From an uncultured Shinella sp. (GTDB lineage Bacteria; Pseudomonadota; Alphaproteobacteria; Rhizobiales; Rhizobiaceae), in contig NZ_CAMLFY010000010.1 in assembly GCF_946479415.1 (NCBI RefSeq), positions 10,786-74,785 on the forward strand: DNA of 64,000 nt. Direction: 5' to 3'. The position numbers were made by a program, and so were the translations under genes. Below, piece by piece: positions 1 to 8,574 of this stretch (position 1 is its first letter; every line of letters begins with the position of its first letter). The notes beneath the pieces are model-generated. The model made no database searches. It was not told where the DNA came from and saw only the letters and a list, made by a program, of their open reading frames with translations.

Positions 1-163
1 TTTCGTCAAGCTCGGCTATATCCCGGCGCGCAAGGGTATCGCCATGCCCGAAGGTTTTCCGGCACGCGAGACGATCCGCGTCCTGCCGCTTGATGCTGCA
101 ACGGCTTTGAAGAACACCGACGCCGACCTGAAGACCTTCTCAGGCTATTTCGGTTCGAACTGA
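1..163 (+). CDS. ABC transporter periplasmic substrate-binding protein, C-terminal fragment
   Basis: An open frame entering from the left edge (codons in phase with position 2) gives about 53 residues ending at TGA 161-163. It contains LGYIPARKGIA and ends SGYFGSN, which resembles the extreme C-terminus of class-2 periplasmic binding proteins of the FbpA/aminoethylphosphonate type. It lies 16 nt before a fused permease and its ATPase, the usual binding protein-permease-ATPase order, so it is most likely the soluble receptor of that importer. The start, signal peptide and ligand site are outside the window, so the substrate cannot be read. Confidence 0.7.
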   Translation, partial: FVKLGYIPARKGIAMPEGFPARETIRVLPLDAATALKNTDADLKTFSGYFGSN

Positions 164-179
164 GGCGCTAAGCCCTTTC

Positions 180-1874
180 ATGCGCGGTTATGTTCGCCCA
201 GGAAACAGCCAGCCCGCCTGGCTGTTTTCATTCATCGTCAGCGTCGTTCTCGTTCTCAGCGTGCTGCCGCTTGCGCGGCTTGCGATGGCGGGCATTGCCG
301 CCTTTGCGGCCGACGGCGCGCTCGACATGTTCTCCGACGCCGCCCTCTGGTCGGCCATCTATTACACGCTGGTCACTGCCGTGATCGGCACCTTGATCTC
401 GCTGGTCATTGGCACGCTCTTCGCTTTCCTCCTCACGCTGACCGATGTTCCAGGCAGGGGAGCGCTCGGCTTTCTTTTCGTGCTGCCGATGATGATCCCG
501 CCACAGGTGACGGCGCTTGCCTGGGTGCAGATATCAGGCCCTTCCAGCCCCCTCCTGAAGGCGCTGCACATCGCTCCGCCTCTCGGCTCGCCGCAGCCTC
601 TCTATTCTGCGGGCGGTATTGCTCTGCTCTACGGCGTACAGCATGCGCCGCTCGTCTATCTCGCCCTTCGTGCGGGACTGATGAGCGTACCGCGTGACGG
701 CATAGAAGCGGCACGCCTGTCGGGTGCTTCGCCCTTTCGCACGTTCCGGGATATTGTGCTGCCGTTGGCGCTGCCGGGGATGATTGCAGGCGCCGCGATC
801 GCCTTCGTCTCCTGCATCGGCAATTTCGGTATTCCCGCGATCCTTGGCATCCCGGCGTCGATCTATACGCTGGCGACGCTGATCTTCACGAAATTTTCCG
901 CTTTCACCGATCGCACCTTCGGCGACGTCGCCATGCTTTCCGGCATCATTGCCCTTGTTTCCGTAGCGGGGCTTGCCGTGCAGGAGCGAGTGCTGAGCGG
1001 CCGCGACTATCGCATCCTCGGTCAGTCGGGTGCGACAATGTCCTTTCCCATCGGCCGGTGGCGTTTCGTCTTCGCGCCCTTGCTGGTGGTCCTGCTGTTT
1101 TTCATGCTGGTCGCCCCGTTCCTTGCGCTGGTCGCGGGCGCACTGGTTCCGGCATATGGCGTGCCGCTGACTTTTCAGACGATATCTTTCAGCGCCTTTC
1201 AAGAGGTGCTTGTGCGGCAGGCGGTCACGCGGACCGCCTTCGCCAACTCGCTGTTTCTTGCGACGGTTACCGCTCTTGGCCTCCTAGCCCTCTCGATGCT
1301 TGCGGGTTACGTGTTGACCAGAAGGCGCGATGCTGCTTCGCGCCTTATAGCGAGCTTCATCGAAACCTCCTATGCGCTTCCCGGCATCGTCGTGGCGATT
1401 GCTTTCATCCTTGTCTTCGCGGCCCCGCTGCCGGTCTTCAACGCGACGCTTTATGGAACCATCTGGATCATCCTCCTGGCCTATTTCGCGAGCTTCTTTG
1501 CGGTCAGCTTGAAACCGGTCGTCAGCGCCTATCGGCAACTGGATCCAGCGCTGGAGGAGGCCGCGCGGCTTGCCGGAGCGGGTTTCTTCCTGCGCCTGAG
1601 GGATGTTCTCGTTCCGCTCGTCGCGCCCGCGGCGGGGGCATCCGTCATTCTCGTCTTTCTCATCGCCTGCAATGAACTGACTGTCTCGGCGCTGCTATGG
1701 TCCGCCGGCACGCAAACACTCGGCGTTGTCATCTATAATCTCGATGACAGCGGCAGCTCCGATGCCGCGTCGGCCCTTTCCGTGCTCGTCGTCTTGATGG
1801 TCGTCGTCATGATGCTTTTGTTGGAAGGATTGGCAAAACACCTGCCGAAAGGATCGGTGCCATGGCGAAGCTGA
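180..1874 (+). CDS. ABC transporter permease, fused two-domain (FbpB/AfuB-like)
   Basis: This 564-residue inner-membrane protein has two consecutive binding-protein-dependent permease domains and about 12 hydrophobic segments. Each half carries an EAA-type coupling loop: GIEAARLSGASPFRTFRDIV near residue 180 and ALEEAARLAGAGFFLRLRDV near residue 460. This architecture is typical of Fe(III) or 2-aminoethylphosphonate importers, where one polypeptide makes the whole channel. The start ATG 180 follows the receptor stop by 16 nt, and the 3' end overlaps the ATPase gene by 13 nt, so translation is probably coupled. The substrate is inferred only at the level of iron or aminoalkylphosphonate. Confidence 0.85.
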   Translation: MRGYVRPGNSQPAWLFSFIVSVVLVLSVLPLARLAMAGIAAFAADGALDMFSDAALWSAIYYTLVTAVIGTLISLVIGTLFAFLLTLTDVPGRGALGFLFVLPMMIPPQVTALAWVQISGPSSPLLKALHIAPPLGSPQPLYSAGGIALLYGVQHAPLVYLALRAGLMSVPRDGIEAARLSGASPFRTFRDIVLPLALPGMIAGAAIAFVSCIGNFGIPAILGIPASIYTLATLIFTKFSAFTDRTFGDVAMLSGIIALVSVAGLAVQERVLSGRDYRILGQSGATMSFPIGRWRFVFAPLLVVLLFFMLVAPFLALVAGALVPAYGVPLTFQTISFSAFQEVLVRQAVTRTAFANSLFLATVTALGLLALSMLAGYVLTRRRDAASRLIASFIETSYALPGIVVAIAFILVFAAPLPVFNATLYGTIWIILLAYFASFFAVSLKPVVSAYRQLDPALEEAARLAGAGFFLRLRDVLVPLVAPAAGASVILVFLIACNELTVSALLWSAGTQTLGVVIYNLDDSGSSDAASALSVLVVLMVVVMMLLLEGLAKHLPKGSVPWRS

Positions 1875-2893
1875 TTTTCAACAATGTCAGCAAGGATTTT
1901 GGCATTGGCCGGCCTGCCGTGAGCAATCTGTCGCTTGATGTGCGAGAGGGCAGCTTCCTGGCATTGCTTGGCCCTTCGGGCTGCGGCAAGACGACCGTGC
2001 TGCGCATGGTCGCCGGCTTCGAGACCCCCACCGACGGCGCGATCTTTCTGGGGGAGCGATTGGTGGCCGATGCTACACAATCTCTGCCGCCGGAGCGGCG
2101 CAACATGGCGATGGTCTTTCAGTCCTACGCGCTGTGGCCGCATATGAGCGTGGCGGACAATGTCGGCTATCCGCTCAAGGTGCGCGGTGTTTCGAAGGAT
2201 GCCTATCGCAGCCGGATCCGCGAAGCACTCGACGCGGTGCGTCTCGCCGATCTTGCCGAACGCCGTCCCTCTGACCTCTCCGGCGGCCAGCGCCAGCGGG
2301 TGGCTCTGGCGCGCTGCCTCGTCACCCAGCCTGATGTGGTGCTTCTCGATGAGCCGTTGGCCAACCTCGATCGCCATCTGCGACAGGAAATGGAGGAAAC
2401 GTTCCGGGACTTCCATCAACGGTCCGGCGCCACGATGGTCTATGTCACGCATGATCAGAGCGAGGCCATGGCGCTTTCTACCGATATAGCGGTCATGTCC
2501 GAGGGCAAGCTCCTTCAGGTAGCACCTCCGGAAGCGTTGTACGCGCGTCCGAACGGCCGTCTTGTCGGCGGCCTGATTGGTCGCGGCGCCATTCTGTCGA
2601 TCCCGGCATCTGAATTGGTGGACAGAACACTCGAATGGGCCACCTTGCGTATGGCCTTGGAAGCACCCGTGCCGAATGGCCAGCCGGCTATGGATATTCT
2701 CGTTCGTCCAGAGAATGTTCATCTCGACGGCGAGGGGATCGCCGCCCGCGTCCGATCATCGTTCTACGAAGGTGAGCGCTATAGCCTGACGCTGGAATTG
2801 GCGAATGGGCAAACCCTTCGCGCCTTCAGCCGCCACGCGTCGAAGCCGGGTGACATATTGGGTGTGATCGTCGCGTCCGCCTGGCGACTGTAG
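1862..2893 (+). CDS. ABC transporter ATP-binding protein (FbpC/PotA-like)
   Basis: This 343-residue ATPase has Walker A GPSGCGKTT near residue 40, the signature LSGGQRQRVALARCL near 140, Walker B VVLLDEPLANLD and the switch region THDQSEAMAL. A C-terminal extension of about 110 residues, including VRPENVHLDGEG, matches the TOBE regulatory domain of the FbpC/PotA/UgpC class. It energises the permease encoded just upstream, with which it overlaps by 13 nt. It is the last gene of the importer operon and is followed by a hairpin with a UUCG tetraloop. The exact substrate is not readable. Confidence 0.88.
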   Translation: MAKLIFNNVSKDFGIGRPAVSNLSLDVREGSFLALLGPSGCGKTTVLRMVAGFETPTDGAIFLGERLVADATQSLPPERRNMAMVFQSYALWPHMSVADNVGYPLKVRGVSKDAYRSRIREALDAVRLADLAERRPSDLSGGQRQRVALARCLVTQPDVVLLDEPLANLDRHLRQEMEETFRDFHQRSGATMVYVTHDQSEAMALSTDIAVMSEGKLLQVAPPEALYARPNGRLVGGLIGRGAILSIPASELVDRTLEWATLRMALEAPVPNGQPAMDILVRPENVHLDGEGIAARVRSSFYEGERYSLTLELANGQTLRAFSRHASKPGDILGVIVASAWRL

Positions 2894-2913
2894 ATTTGCT
2901 CGAAGATCTGGAA

Positions 2914-2933
2914 TGCGGCTCTTCGGGGCCGCA
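2914..2933 (+). terminator. UUCG-loop hairpin downstream of importer operon
   Basis: TGCGGCTC and GGGCCGCA pair (one wobble) around a TTCG tetraloop 20 nt after the ATPase stop. The position and very stable loop suggest transcript termination or 3'-end protection. No T tract follows, so intrinsic termination is uncertain. Confidence 0.35.
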
Positions 2934-2986
2934 ATCTGCCCTACGGGTGTCCACATTGCCCAAGAGTGATGTGCAACGTGCTGAAA

Positions 2987-4669
2987 TTACCCAAACTTCT
3001 GCCGCGTCCAGTCGTCTAGCCGCTCGCTCAGTTGCTGGCGTTGGTCGTCTGAAAACGAGCGGACGATGTCCTGAAGCTGTTTCAGGGCGTCCTCACGCCC
3101 CTCGCGCGAGGCGAGGGTATACCAGAACGCCGCTTCCATCGGGTCCGGCTTCACGCCCTTTCCCTCGTTGTAGATATTTCCGAGATTGATATAGGCGGCG
3201 ACGGCGCCGAGCCTGGCCGCACGAAGGAAGATGTCGCGTGCGATCGTGTTGTCTTGCTTGAGGCCGGTGCCCTGCATGTAAAGCGTGGCCAGATTGACCA
3301 TGGCGTTGCGATCGCCGAGGTTCGTTCCGCGCTGGAAGAAGTCGATGGCCTTGGGGACATCGACCTTCGTTCCGAAACCGTTGAGGTGTATGAGCCCGAT
3401 CTTGTCGAGTGCGGATGACCAGTTTTGGTCTCCTGCCAATGTCAGCCACTTCAGCGCCTGCTTGTAATCCTGCTTCACGCCCTGGCCTTGCATATACATA
3501 TACCCGACATTGCTCTGGTCTTCGACGTGACCAAGTTCGGCGGCATGCAGATACAGCTCGAAAGCCTTCGACAGGTCCTTTTCGACACCAAGACCCTTGC
3601 GATAGAGGTTGCCCATATTGTGATAGGCGGCGAGATTGCCGGCCTTCATCGCAACTTCGTTGAGTTTCCGCGCCTCGTCACCGCGCCCCGCCTTGTCGAG
3701 CGCCCGGGCCAAAAGCGTTTTGAACCGCATGGTCGAGGGATCCTGCTTGATCGCCGCCTCGCAGGCCGGGATGGCGACATTTGGATCCAGATTGGCGTAA
3801 TCGACGCTCGGCCCGATCCGCTCGGGATCAGAGGGATGTGCGGCGGCGAGATCGCAAGGTGTTGCTTCGATGATAGCCTTTTCGCCGGCTTGCGGCTGCA
3901 AGACGATATCGGAAATCAGCGACGAGTTTTCCCAGGGAAGCTGCTTGCCTTGCGTGGCCTTCACGACCTGGGCGCGGGCGCGCTTGAAGACGGATTCGAT
4001 CGATTGTCCGGGTTCCACCAGCGCTGCTGCAAGCGCCGTCGTATAAGGACTGTTCTTGCCGTCGCCATCCTGCGCGACCGAGCCCGGCGACGTCGAAAAG
4101 GCGATCAAGGTCCCGATCTTGTTGCTTTCGATGCGCGCAAGGCCGCGCGTCGGTGCGCCGCCGATCGACCGGCTGACGCTCTGGAACGGATTGTCCCGGC
4201 AGGCGTCGAGAATGAAGATCAGCGAGCCCGCCTGAGAGGTCTCGAACTGCCGCACCACTTCGTTTGCCGCGATCGTGAACCAGGGCAGGTCATCGACCGA
4301 TTTCAGGGCGGCATCGACCGGAATAAGGTAGTTTTCCTCATTCGCCTGTACGCCATGCCCGGCAAAATAGATCACCACGATGTCGTTGGGCTGAATTCGC
4401 CCGCGAAAATCAACCATTGCGCGGCCCATCGCGGACTTGTCCGCGTTGATGACCGTGGTCACGTCAAACCCCACTTTACGCAGGGAAGCGGATATAAGCT
4501 CGGCGTCGGCGATGGAGTTCTTCAATAAAGGCAACGACTTATATGTCATGTTGCCGATCACGAGCGCGATCTTGCGGCCCGTCTTATCGTTTTCCGCTGC
4601 AAAGACGCTGCTGCAAAAAATGATGAGGACAACCAGAACAGACGACATCAGGAATCTGATGAATTTCAC
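2987..4669 (-). CDS. Secreted caspase-like (peptidase C14) protein with Sel1 repeats
   Basis: This 560-residue protein begins with a signal peptide (hydrophobic residues 8-20, likely cleavage after SSVFA at 24). A caspase/p20-like domain follows at about 30-260, with the catalytic dyad visible as His105 in YFAGHGVQ and Cys157 in FILDACRDNPF. A linker leads to about five Sel1-like TPR repeats (about 345-540), recognisable as AxxNLGxxYxxGxGVxxD units that normally form a protein-binding solenoid. The start is GTG 4669 with AGAGG eight bases upstream. Family members are periplasmic or secreted cysteine proteases, often Arg/Lys-specific; the target here is unknown. A small lipoprotein gene lies 40 nt upstream on the same strand and is probably co-transcribed. 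Confidence 0.85.
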   Translation of the reverse strand: MKFIRFLMSSVLVVLIIFCSSVFAAENDKTGRKIALVIGNMTYKSLPLLKNSIADAELISASLRKVGFDVTTVINADKSAMGRAMVDFRGRIQPNDIVVIYFAGHGVQANEENYLIPVDAALKSVDDLPWFTIAANEVVRQFETSQAGSLIFILDACRDNPFQSVSRSIGGAPTRGLARIESNKIGTLIAFSTSPGSVAQDGDGKNSPYTTALAAALVEPGQSIESVFKRARAQVVKATQGKQLPWENSSLISDIVLQPQAGEKAIIEATPCDLAAAHPSDPERIGPSVDYANLDPNVAIPACEAAIKQDPSTMRFKTLLARALDKAGRGDEARKLNEVAMKAGNLAAYHNMGNLYRKGLGVEKDLSKAFELYLHAAELGHVEDQSNVGYMYMQGQGVKQDYKQALKWLTLAGDQNWSSALDKIGLIHLNGFGTKVDVPKAIDFFQRGTNLGDRNAMVNLATLYMQGTGLKQDNTIARDIFLRAARLGAVAAYINLGNIYNEGKGVKPDPMEAAFWYTLASREGREDALKQLQDIVRSFSDDQRQQLSERLDDWTRQKFG

Positions 4670-4709
4670 TGGACGACCTCTTCATCTGGGCGCGGAACCA
4701 AGAGACGCG

Positions 4710-4925
4710 TCAATAGTTGGATTTTCCCTCGCCGCTGGTGGAAACGTGCCTCTTCTTCTGCCGAGGCTGTTTCTGCTTCGGCTCGACGCAGCGCTGGTTG
4801 ACCACGCCTTCACTGGTGTTGCAGATTTCAGGCTTACCGGCGGATGTCTCGCACCCGCTCAAGACCGCGGTTCCTGCCAGCATGGCGACCAGAGCTGTTA
4901 TTTTACCCGTCAAAAACTTCGTCAT
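4710..4925 (-). CDS. Small lipoprotein
   Basis: This 71-residue protein starts at ATG 4925. An N-terminal hydrophobic stretch is followed by the lipobox LSGC (Cys near residue 25), predicting signal peptidase II processing and membrane anchoring. The mature part is short, with two further cysteines (EICN and QRCVEP) that may form a disulfide, and a Lys/Gln-rich tail. A longer frame back to 4967 exists, but it would put 14 non-signal residues before the signal sequence, so the inner start is preferred. It precedes the caspase-like gene by 40 nt on the same strand, suggesting a shared transcript. No family was recognised. Confidence 0.65.
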   Translation of the reverse strand: MTKFLTGKITALVAMLAGTAVLSGCETSAGKPEICNTSEGVVNQRCVEPKQKQPRQKKRHVSTSGEGKSNY

Positions 4926-5241
4926 AATGCACCGAGTAACGAGAGGGAAAGTACATATGGACGTCAAGGTAAATTGCGTATCTTCTAATGGATTGTGCTA
5001 AGCGAAACCCTTTCTGTCAACCGGAAAGACATCGCCGACGGCCTTCGGAATGGCAGAAAATGGGTGGAAATCTTCAGTCCGTGGCGAAGCTTCGATACCC
5101 TTGCCGGCATGGAAATACGCCGCCGCTACTGTCCTGCAATTGTAGAATTCCCGATCCGCATATAGCGTTGCTTTTGCAGGCGCAGTTCGGATCGCGCGAC
5201 AAGCCTGTCGGGCAGGATGACGAGGAATTCCGGGGGGCCGT
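4926..5241. other. Intergenic region between lipoprotein and heparinase genes
   Basis: This 316-nt stretch separates divergent genes and should hold both promoters. Short frames cross it in several phases but none resembles a protein. The only structure noted is a weak CGACA/TGTCG hairpin near 5200. Just before the rightward gene there is a G-rich run (5232-5237) that could act as a ribosome-binding site. A stop codon at 5218-5220 closes the heparinase frame upstream. Confidence 0.4.
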
Positions 5242-6951
5242 TTGCTGTTTCTGAAGGGCGATGATGCCAAAGCGCTTCGGCAGCGCGCGCTGCAGGATCC
5301 GTTGGCGGCAAACTTGGCGCAAGCTGTCGTGGGCCAAGCGCAGGCAATCCTGTCCGAGCCGGTCATCGAGCGCCGTTTCGAGGCCGGGCGTCCCGTCATG
5401 CTACCCACATCGCGGCTGATGGCAGACCGCGCCTTCGTTTTGGGTATCGCGTTTTTTCTGACCGGTGGCCAGATTTATCGGCGGCGGCTGATTGACGAGA
5501 TGCTGGCGGTTTCGGCCTTTCCCGACTGGAACATGACGCATTTCATCGATGCCGCCGAGATGCTGGCCGCCGTTGCGATCGGCCGCGACTGGTGCGCGCC
5601 GTTGCTCACTACTGGAGAGAAGCGTGTCATCGACACGGCGATGGTCGAATTTGCGATGAAGCCGGGGCTTTATTCGTTGATCGACAGTCCGAAATGGCCG
5701 CGGATACGGACCAACTGGAATATCGTTTGTAGTGCCAGCCTGATCATCGGCGCCCTTGTTGTCGATGACACTCACCAGGAGATCAGTACTGACGTCCTCG
5801 AACGGGCTTGCGCTGCCATCCAGATTGGGCTCGCGGCCTATGGTCGCGATGGCGGTTGGCCTGAGGGCGCCGGTTATTGGGAATATGCGACCCGCTTTGC
5901 CGTTCTGGCCTTTGCCGCACTGGAGAGCAGGGGCTGTACCCTGTTGAAAATCGAGAATTTTCCGGCGCTTCTCGACACTTGGCGGTTCGGGCGGGCACTG
6001 ACCGCGCCCTCAGGCCTGGTCTTCGATTCCGGCGACAGTCTTGCCCTTGGCCGGCGGCTGCCGGTCTATGGCTGGCTTGCGAACAGAAGCGCCGATGCCG
6101 GTGCTGCCGATTGGCAATGGCGAGCGCCGGGAGATCGTCATCCTCTCGACCTGCTATGGTTCGCGCCCGCTCCGATTGGGATTGCAGAAGCACGATCGGA
6201 TGTCGAAGTCTTTCGCGATGCCGGCTACGCGGTGGTGGCAGGAGAGGGTGGCACCTATCTCGCGGTCCGCGGCGGGTCGAACCGTACCAACCACGCCCAT
6301 CTCGATCTCGGCACCTTCATCCTGGAATGCGACGGCGTCAGGTTCGCCAGCGATCTTGGACGGGAAGATTATGCGGTGCCGGGCTACTTTAAGGCCGAGA
6401 CCCGTTTTACCCATTTCCGTACCCGCACCCGCGCCCACAATACGATAGGTTTTGCCGGACGCGATCAGTCGCTCGATGCCCGCGCCGACTTTGTTGAATG
6501 CGAAGGTGAGAGACAGATCGCCTGCCATATCCGCGACCCGGATGCGCCTTACGAGCATTTCCGCGCTTTCAAGGTCCTGAATGACAGGTCCGTCATCGTC
6601 ATCGACCGTCTGCGGCCTGCCAAGGAGATGACGACACCCGTCGAGATCATGTGGAATCTCTACACGCAGGCGGTCGTGCGCGCGGGTGAAGCGAGCCTGG
6701 AACTGACGATCGGCGACAAGACGATGTACCTTGCCATTCAACAGCCGGAAAAGGCTTCGTTGACCGTCGAAACAGTTTCGGAATTGGGGTCCGGGGCGCA
6801 TGCCTTCAATCGTATTTCGCTGCGGTTGGAAGCGTCGCGCGACGTTACGATTGCCGCGATCTTTTCAGGCACGCCGGCTCATGATGGAACAGCCGAGATA
6901 GACGGTCTTGACCGGTGGCTTGAAGAAGTGATGCAGCCGGCCCTAGTGTAG
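5242..6951 (+). CDS. Heparinase II/III-like polysaccharide lyase
   Basis: This protein of about 569 residues has an N-terminal all-alpha barrel (about 1-320, containing DGGWPEGAGYWEYATRF) and a C-terminal beta-sandwich of the heparinase II/III family. The family signature appears at about 345-415: NRTNHAHLDLGTFILECDGV, then a DLGRE segment and TRAHNTI. These enzymes cleave uronic-acid-containing polysaccharides by beta-elimination. No signal peptide is seen. The start is doubtful: the frame is closed at 5218-5220, it lacks an in-frame ATG, and TTG 5242 is the first usual start; ATT 5227 is the alternative. The residues around the start still read like the family N-terminus, so little or nothing is missing. 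The next gene begins 32 nt downstream after a strong GGAGGAGG, suggesting an operon with glycosyltransferase-type genes. Confidence 0.8.
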   Translation: MLFLKGDDAKALRQRALQDPLAANLAQAVVGQAQAILSEPVIERRFEAGRPVMLPTSRLMADRAFVLGIAFFLTGGQIYRRRLIDEMLAVSAFPDWNMTHFIDAAEMLAAVAIGRDWCAPLLTTGEKRVIDTAMVEFAMKPGLYSLIDSPKWPRIRTNWNIVCSASLIIGALVVDDTHQEISTDVLERACAAIQIGLAAYGRDGGWPEGAGYWEYATRFAVLAFAALESRGCTLLKIENFPALLDTWRFGRALTAPSGLVFDSGDSLALGRRLPVYGWLANRSADAGAADWQWRAPGDRHPLDLLWFAPAPIGIAEARSDVEVFRDAGYAVVAGEGGTYLAVRGGSNRTNHAHLDLGTFILECDGVRFASDLGREDYAVPGYFKAETRFTHFRTRTRAHNTIGFAGRDQSLDARADFVECEGERQIACHIRDPDAPYEHFRAFKVLNDRSVIVIDRLRPAKEMTTPVEIMWNLYTQAVVRAGEASLELTIGDKTMYLAIQQPEKASLTVETVSELGSGAHAFNRISLRLEASRDVTIAAIFSGTPAHDGTAEIDGLDRWLEEVMQPALV

Positions 6952-6983
6952 AAATCGGAGCCCGCTCATGGAGGAGGCCGAGG

Positions 6984-7412
6984 ATGCGTTTCTTCAGCAC
7001 GTTGTTTAAAGCTGCGTCGAAGCCCCGGCAAGCCGTCGAACCTACCTTGTCGCCCTCCGACGCTCCCGCGACGCGACAGCTCCTGCTGGTGACGATATTG
7101 GGTGCCGAGCCGGCGAGAATCGCTGAGATCGTCGAGAGGACATCGGCGGCTCATCCTGGCATAAAGATCGTCTATGTAACGGATACGCTCGACTTCGCAA
7201 TCTTCCGGGAGCGGAAAGCGACGTTCGAATATATTCCGTCCCTCTCGGAGCAAAACCGGCATGCGGAAGCGATGAATTGGCCGCGTTACCTGAAGCGCCG
7301 CTGGGAGCTCATCGAGGCCAAGTGGGCGCCGACGCAGTCGGTGGCTTACGGGCTCAATTTCGACCGTCTGCTTGCCGCATCCGAACGGGCGGGCACGGCG
7401 GGCAAACACTAG
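6984..7412 (+). CDS. Unknown protein, paralogue of the 12206-12664 product
   Basis: This 142-residue protein has a good ribosome-binding site and ATG 6984. No family was recognised. It aligns by eye with the product of 12206-12664 over most of its length: LLVTILGAEPARIAEIVERT vs VMITVLGVDPAHIDEIITVT, IVYVTDTLDF vs LVYITDDLDF, and AEAMNWPRYLKRRWELIEAKW vs LESMNWESYLRGRWKLLLTKW (each read in pieces). The core looks like an alternating beta/alpha fold of the kind seen at the start of glycosyltransferase domains. Each copy sits immediately upstream of a MurG-like glycosyltransferase, so a partner or accessory role in the same reaction is likely. Confidence 0.7.
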   Translation: MRFFSTLFKAASKPRQAVEPTLSPSDAPATRQLLLVTILGAEPARIAEIVERTSAAHPGIKIVYVTDTLDFAIFRERKATFEYIPSLSEQNRHAEAMNWPRYLKRRWELIEAKWAPTQSVAYGLNFDRLLAASERAGTAGKH

Positions 7413-7421
7413 CCGGCCCGA

Positions 7422-8510
7422 ATGGTCATGCGCCCTGACAACGTCCTTTTTGCATCCTCGAACGGCATCGGTCTCGGCCATCTCGCTCGCCAGATGGCCA
7501 TAGCGGATAGGCTGGCTGCGGGGCAGCGCTCCGTTTTCCTGACGATGTCCTACGCGGCAGCGACACTGAAGCAGGCGGGTTATCTCTGCCTGATGACTGC
7601 GCATCACCGCAGCAACGGTTTGGAGGTGGAGGCCTGGAACGCGGCTCTCGAGCAGGAATATCTCATGACGATCGATGAACTCAGGCCAAAGGCCTTCGTT
7701 TACGATGCGACCGCCGTCTTCGGCGGCGTCGTCGAGATGCTGTATCGCGTGCCGAAGCTGACGTCGATCTGGATAAGGCGGCCGATGTGGCGTCCGGTGC
7801 ATGCCCAGTTTCTGCAGCATTCGGCGCGGTTTACGCTCGTCGTCGAACCCGGTGAACTGGCGGACGAGCTGGATGATGGCCCGACGAAGGCAGTTCAGTC
7901 CGAAACCATGCGGGTTTCGCCCATTCTGCATACGGATCCGGGCGACCGGCTGACACGTGACGCGGCACGGCAGGCTCTTGGCTTGCCTTTGGATGCAGTC
8001 GTCATCTGCCTGCAGATTTCCAACGGCGGTGCCTATGACCTCGGGGGCGTCCGCGCTTCCGTCATCGAACGGTTGCTGGCCCTGGACAATGTTTTCGTCG
8101 TCGAATTTCGCTCAGCGCTCGTGCCGGCGGCGGACAGTGCCGACAATCCACGACATTTGATGTTGAACCTGTTTCCCGCCTTTCGCTACAGCGCTGCCTG
8201 GGATGCCGCGATATCCGCAGCAGGTTACAACAGCTTTCACGAAAACGTTCTCGGCGCCGTGCCTACTCTTTTCGTGCCGAACGAAGGCGACGAGATGGAC
8301 ATGCAGGCGACAAGGGCGCGATGGGCAAAACAGCAAGGCTGCGGGCTGATGATACGTCGCGAGGAAGCCGGAGAGCTCGATGCCGCTCTTGAGCAGCTGC
8401 TCGATGCCGGTGAGCGGGACGCGATGAGAAACCGCTGCCGGTCGATCGAATGGAGCAACGGTGCGATAGCCCTCGCACGTCACATCGATGCGCTACCGTC
8501 CGTGACCTGA
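7422..8510 (+). CDS. MurG-like (GT-B fold) glycosyltransferase
   Basis: This 362-residue protein starts nine bases after the preceding stop. The N-terminus NVLFASSNGIGLGHLARQMA is the glycine-rich, GHxxR-type start of GT28/MurG and UDP-glucuronosyl-type transferases. The C-terminal half has AAGYNSFHENVLGAVPTLFV, equivalent to the nucleotide-sugar-binding segment where MurG has GGxxTxxE followed by a P-x-hydrophobic strand. It is about 50 percent identical by eye to the second half of the fusion protein at 9987-12209. The donor sugar and acceptor cannot be read. It is probably co-transcribed with the heparinase-like lyase and the small protein upstream. Confidence 0.8.
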   Translation: MVMRPDNVLFASSNGIGLGHLARQMAIADRLAAGQRSVFLTMSYAAATLKQAGYLCLMTAHHRSNGLEVEAWNAALEQEYLMTIDELRPKAFVYDATAVFGGVVEMLYRVPKLTSIWIRRPMWRPVHAQFLQHSARFTLVVEPGELADELDDGPTKAVQSETMRVSPILHTDPGDRLTRDAARQALGLPLDAVVICLQISNGGAYDLGGVRASVIERLLALDNVFVVEFRSALVPAADSADNPRHLMLNLFPAFRYSAAWDAAISAAGYNSFHENVLGAVPTLFVPNEGDEMDMQATRARWAKQQGCGLMIRREEAGELDAALEQLLDAGERDAMRNRCRSIEWSNGAIALARHIDALPSVT

Positions 8511-8545
8511 AAGGGGAGTGCCAGTAGCAGGGCATCCTCCATCTG

Positions 8546-8569
8546 ATCATCGGCCGGAAAGCCGAAGAT
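8546..8569. terminator. Hairpin between convergent genes
   Basis: An ATCATCGGC arm pairs with GCCGAAGAT (one mismatch) around a 6-nt loop in the 64-nt gap between the convergent glycosyltransferase and radical SAM genes. The position suits a bidirectional terminator. There is no clear T tract on either side. Confidence 0.3.
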
Positions 8570-8574
8570 GCGCG

